Below, piece after piece: positions 6,073-6,502 of a stretch of DNA of 6,502 nt (the stretch's first letter is position 1; every line of letters begins with the position of its first letter). The DNA is from Listeria marthii FSL S4-120 (lineage in GTDB: Bacteria > Bacillota > Bacilli > Lactobacillales > Listeriaceae), in NCBI GenBank assembly GCA_000183865.1, contig CM001047.1, forward strand, positions 2,309,675-2,316,176, in the 5' to 3' direction. The notes beneath the pieces are model-generated. The model had not been told where the DNA came from and made no database searches. It saw only the letters and a list, made by a program, of their open reading frames with translations. The position numbers were made by a program, and so were the translations under genes.

Positions 6073-6086
6073 TTAAAACGCTCACA
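6073..6086. promoter_or_regulatory. Second cre-like element, in the 5' leader of the Mga-like gene
   Basis: TTAAAACGCTCACA matches TGWAARCGYTWNCW at 11 of 13 defined positions, with mismatches at the second and eleventh. It sits inside a larger near-palindrome, TGTTAAAACGCTCACA (6071-6086). It would lie about 90 bp downstream of the predicted start site, where bound CcpA could act as a roadblock. It is weaker than the site near gadC; function is inferred. Confidence 0.28.
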
Positions 6087-6132
6087 TATAAATAGAAATA
6101 ATTCCATTTTTAAACTTTAATTTTAAGAACAT
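6082..6132 (-). CDS. Possible 16-codon upstream ORF in the regulator's leader
   Basis: On the minus strand AGGAGAGG (6151-6144) precedes an ATG at 6132 by 11 nt, somewhat longer than ideal. The frame reads MFLKLKFKNGIISIYM and stops at TGA (6084-6082). It is short, A/T-driven in composition and not recognisable. The main support is the ribosome binding site. It may simply be a leader feature of the long untranslated region before the Mga-like gene. Confidence 0.22.
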   Translation of the reverse strand: MFLKLKFKNGIISIYM

Positions 6133-6176
6133 TTAAATGTAAGCCTCTCCTACTAAATTGATGTTTACCATTTCTA

Positions 6177-6185
6177 TTTATAACA
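6177..6185 (-). promoter_or_regulatory. Probable extended -10 promoter of the Mga-like regulator
   Basis: The minus strand reads TGTTATAAA (6185-6177): a TATAAA -10 box (5 of 6) with an upstream TGn extension. No good -35 box lies at the usual distance, as is common for extended -10 promoters. Transcription would start near 6170, giving a leader of about 150 nt. It lies downstream of the tRNA terminator, so the regulator should have its own transcript. Confidence 0.45.
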
Positions 6186-6215
6186 CAACTTTTAAGCATA
6201 ATCTACCGTTGAACT

Positions 6216-6251
6216 AAAAAAATACCAACGAATCGTTAGAAACGTTGGTAT
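6216..6251 (-). terminator. Rho-independent terminator of the tRNA cluster
   Basis: ATACCAACG (6222-6230) and CGTTGGTAT (6243-6251) form a perfect 9-bp stem with a 12-nt loop. On the minus strand it is followed by a run of seven Ts (complement of 6216-6222). It begins 7 bp after the 3' end of tRNA-Leu, so it ends the tRNA transcript and separates it from the Mga-like gene. Confidence 0.88.
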
Positions 6252-6258
6252 CATAGTA

Positions 6259-6342
6259 TACCGGCGGCCGGGGTCGAACCGGCACGCCCTTGCGGGCACA
6301 GGATTTTGAGTCCAGCGCGTCTGCCAATTCCGCCACGCCGGC
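6259..6342 (-). tRNA. tRNA-Leu (anticodon CAA)
   Basis: An 84-nt class II tRNA. The acceptor arms are GCCGGCG and CGCCGGT (the first pair a G-U) with discriminator A. The anticodon loop is CTCAAAA, giving CAA, which reads UUG. A long variable arm (TGCCC, GCAA, GGGCG) and a TTCGACC T-loop confirm leucine type. The 3' CCA is not encoded (TAC follows) and must be added enzymatically. It is the last tRNA before the terminator. Confidence 0.95.
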
Positions 6343-6387
6343 GTAACAATATAATAAATTATAACTTTAAAACATTAATTATGCAAA

Positions 6388-6461
<74 letters not shown>

Positions 6462-6481
6462 GCACAATGTTCAATTTAAAA

Positions 6482-6502
6482 AGCGGAAGACGGGGTTCGA
6501 AC
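6482..6502 (-). tRNA. tRNA 3' end, probably tRNA-Gly (cut by window edge)
   Basis: Only the T-loop (TTCGAAC), half of the T-stem (CCCGT), the acceptor strand CTTCCGC and discriminator T are present. CTTCCGC implies a GCGGAAG 5' strand, the acceptor of Bacillus-type tRNA-Gly(GCC). Gly-Cys-Leu is a familiar order in Firmicute tRNA clusters. No CCA is encoded: the sequence runs into Ts. The anticodon is outside the window, so the amino acid is inferred. Confidence 0.8.

Overview
The window looks like chromosomal DNA of a low-GC Firmicute, most likely Listeria. The reasons are AT-rich DNA, strong AGGAGG-type ribosome binding sites, Gram-positive Gly/Cys/Leu tRNAs, and a glutamate-dependent acid-resistance pair arranged as I remember the Listeria gadT2-gadD2 locus. 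The genus is an inference; no database was searched.

Layout. Positions 1-1172 (minus strand) hold a probable two-gene operon: an Rrf2-family repressor (702-1172) followed by the N-terminal 222 codons of a YhgE/Pip-type membrane protein cut by the window edge. A divergent regulatory region of about 390 bp follows. It holds a probable minus-strand promoter with a 19-bp dyad at its start site, a near-consensus catabolite-responsive (cre-like) element, a plus-strand promoter, and a 22-codon leader ORF with a very strong ribosome binding site. Then come gadC (glutamate/GABA antiporter, 1566-3089) and gadB (glutamate decarboxylase, 3102-4496), 12 bp apart. They end at a symmetric terminator that also contains the stop codon of a convergent Mga/RofA-type regulator (4505-6019, minus). 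Upstream of that regulator are an extended -10 promoter, a long leader with a second, weaker cre-like element, and the terminator of a minus-strand tRNA cluster (Gly, partial; Cys; Leu).

How it works. GadC imports glutamate in exchange for GABA. GadB decarboxylates glutamate in the cytoplasm and consumes one proton per turnover. Both proteins keep the C-terminal elements that act as pH gates in the E. coli homologues: HPRAR in GadC and a terminal F-x-H in GadB. The convergent Mga-like protein is a positional candidate for local control.

The enzyme system itself is known. The least-explained parts are regulatory: the leader peptide, the two cre-like sites, the Rrf2 operator candidate, and the regulator's unusual leader. 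I saw no mobile element, CRISPR array or rRNA.
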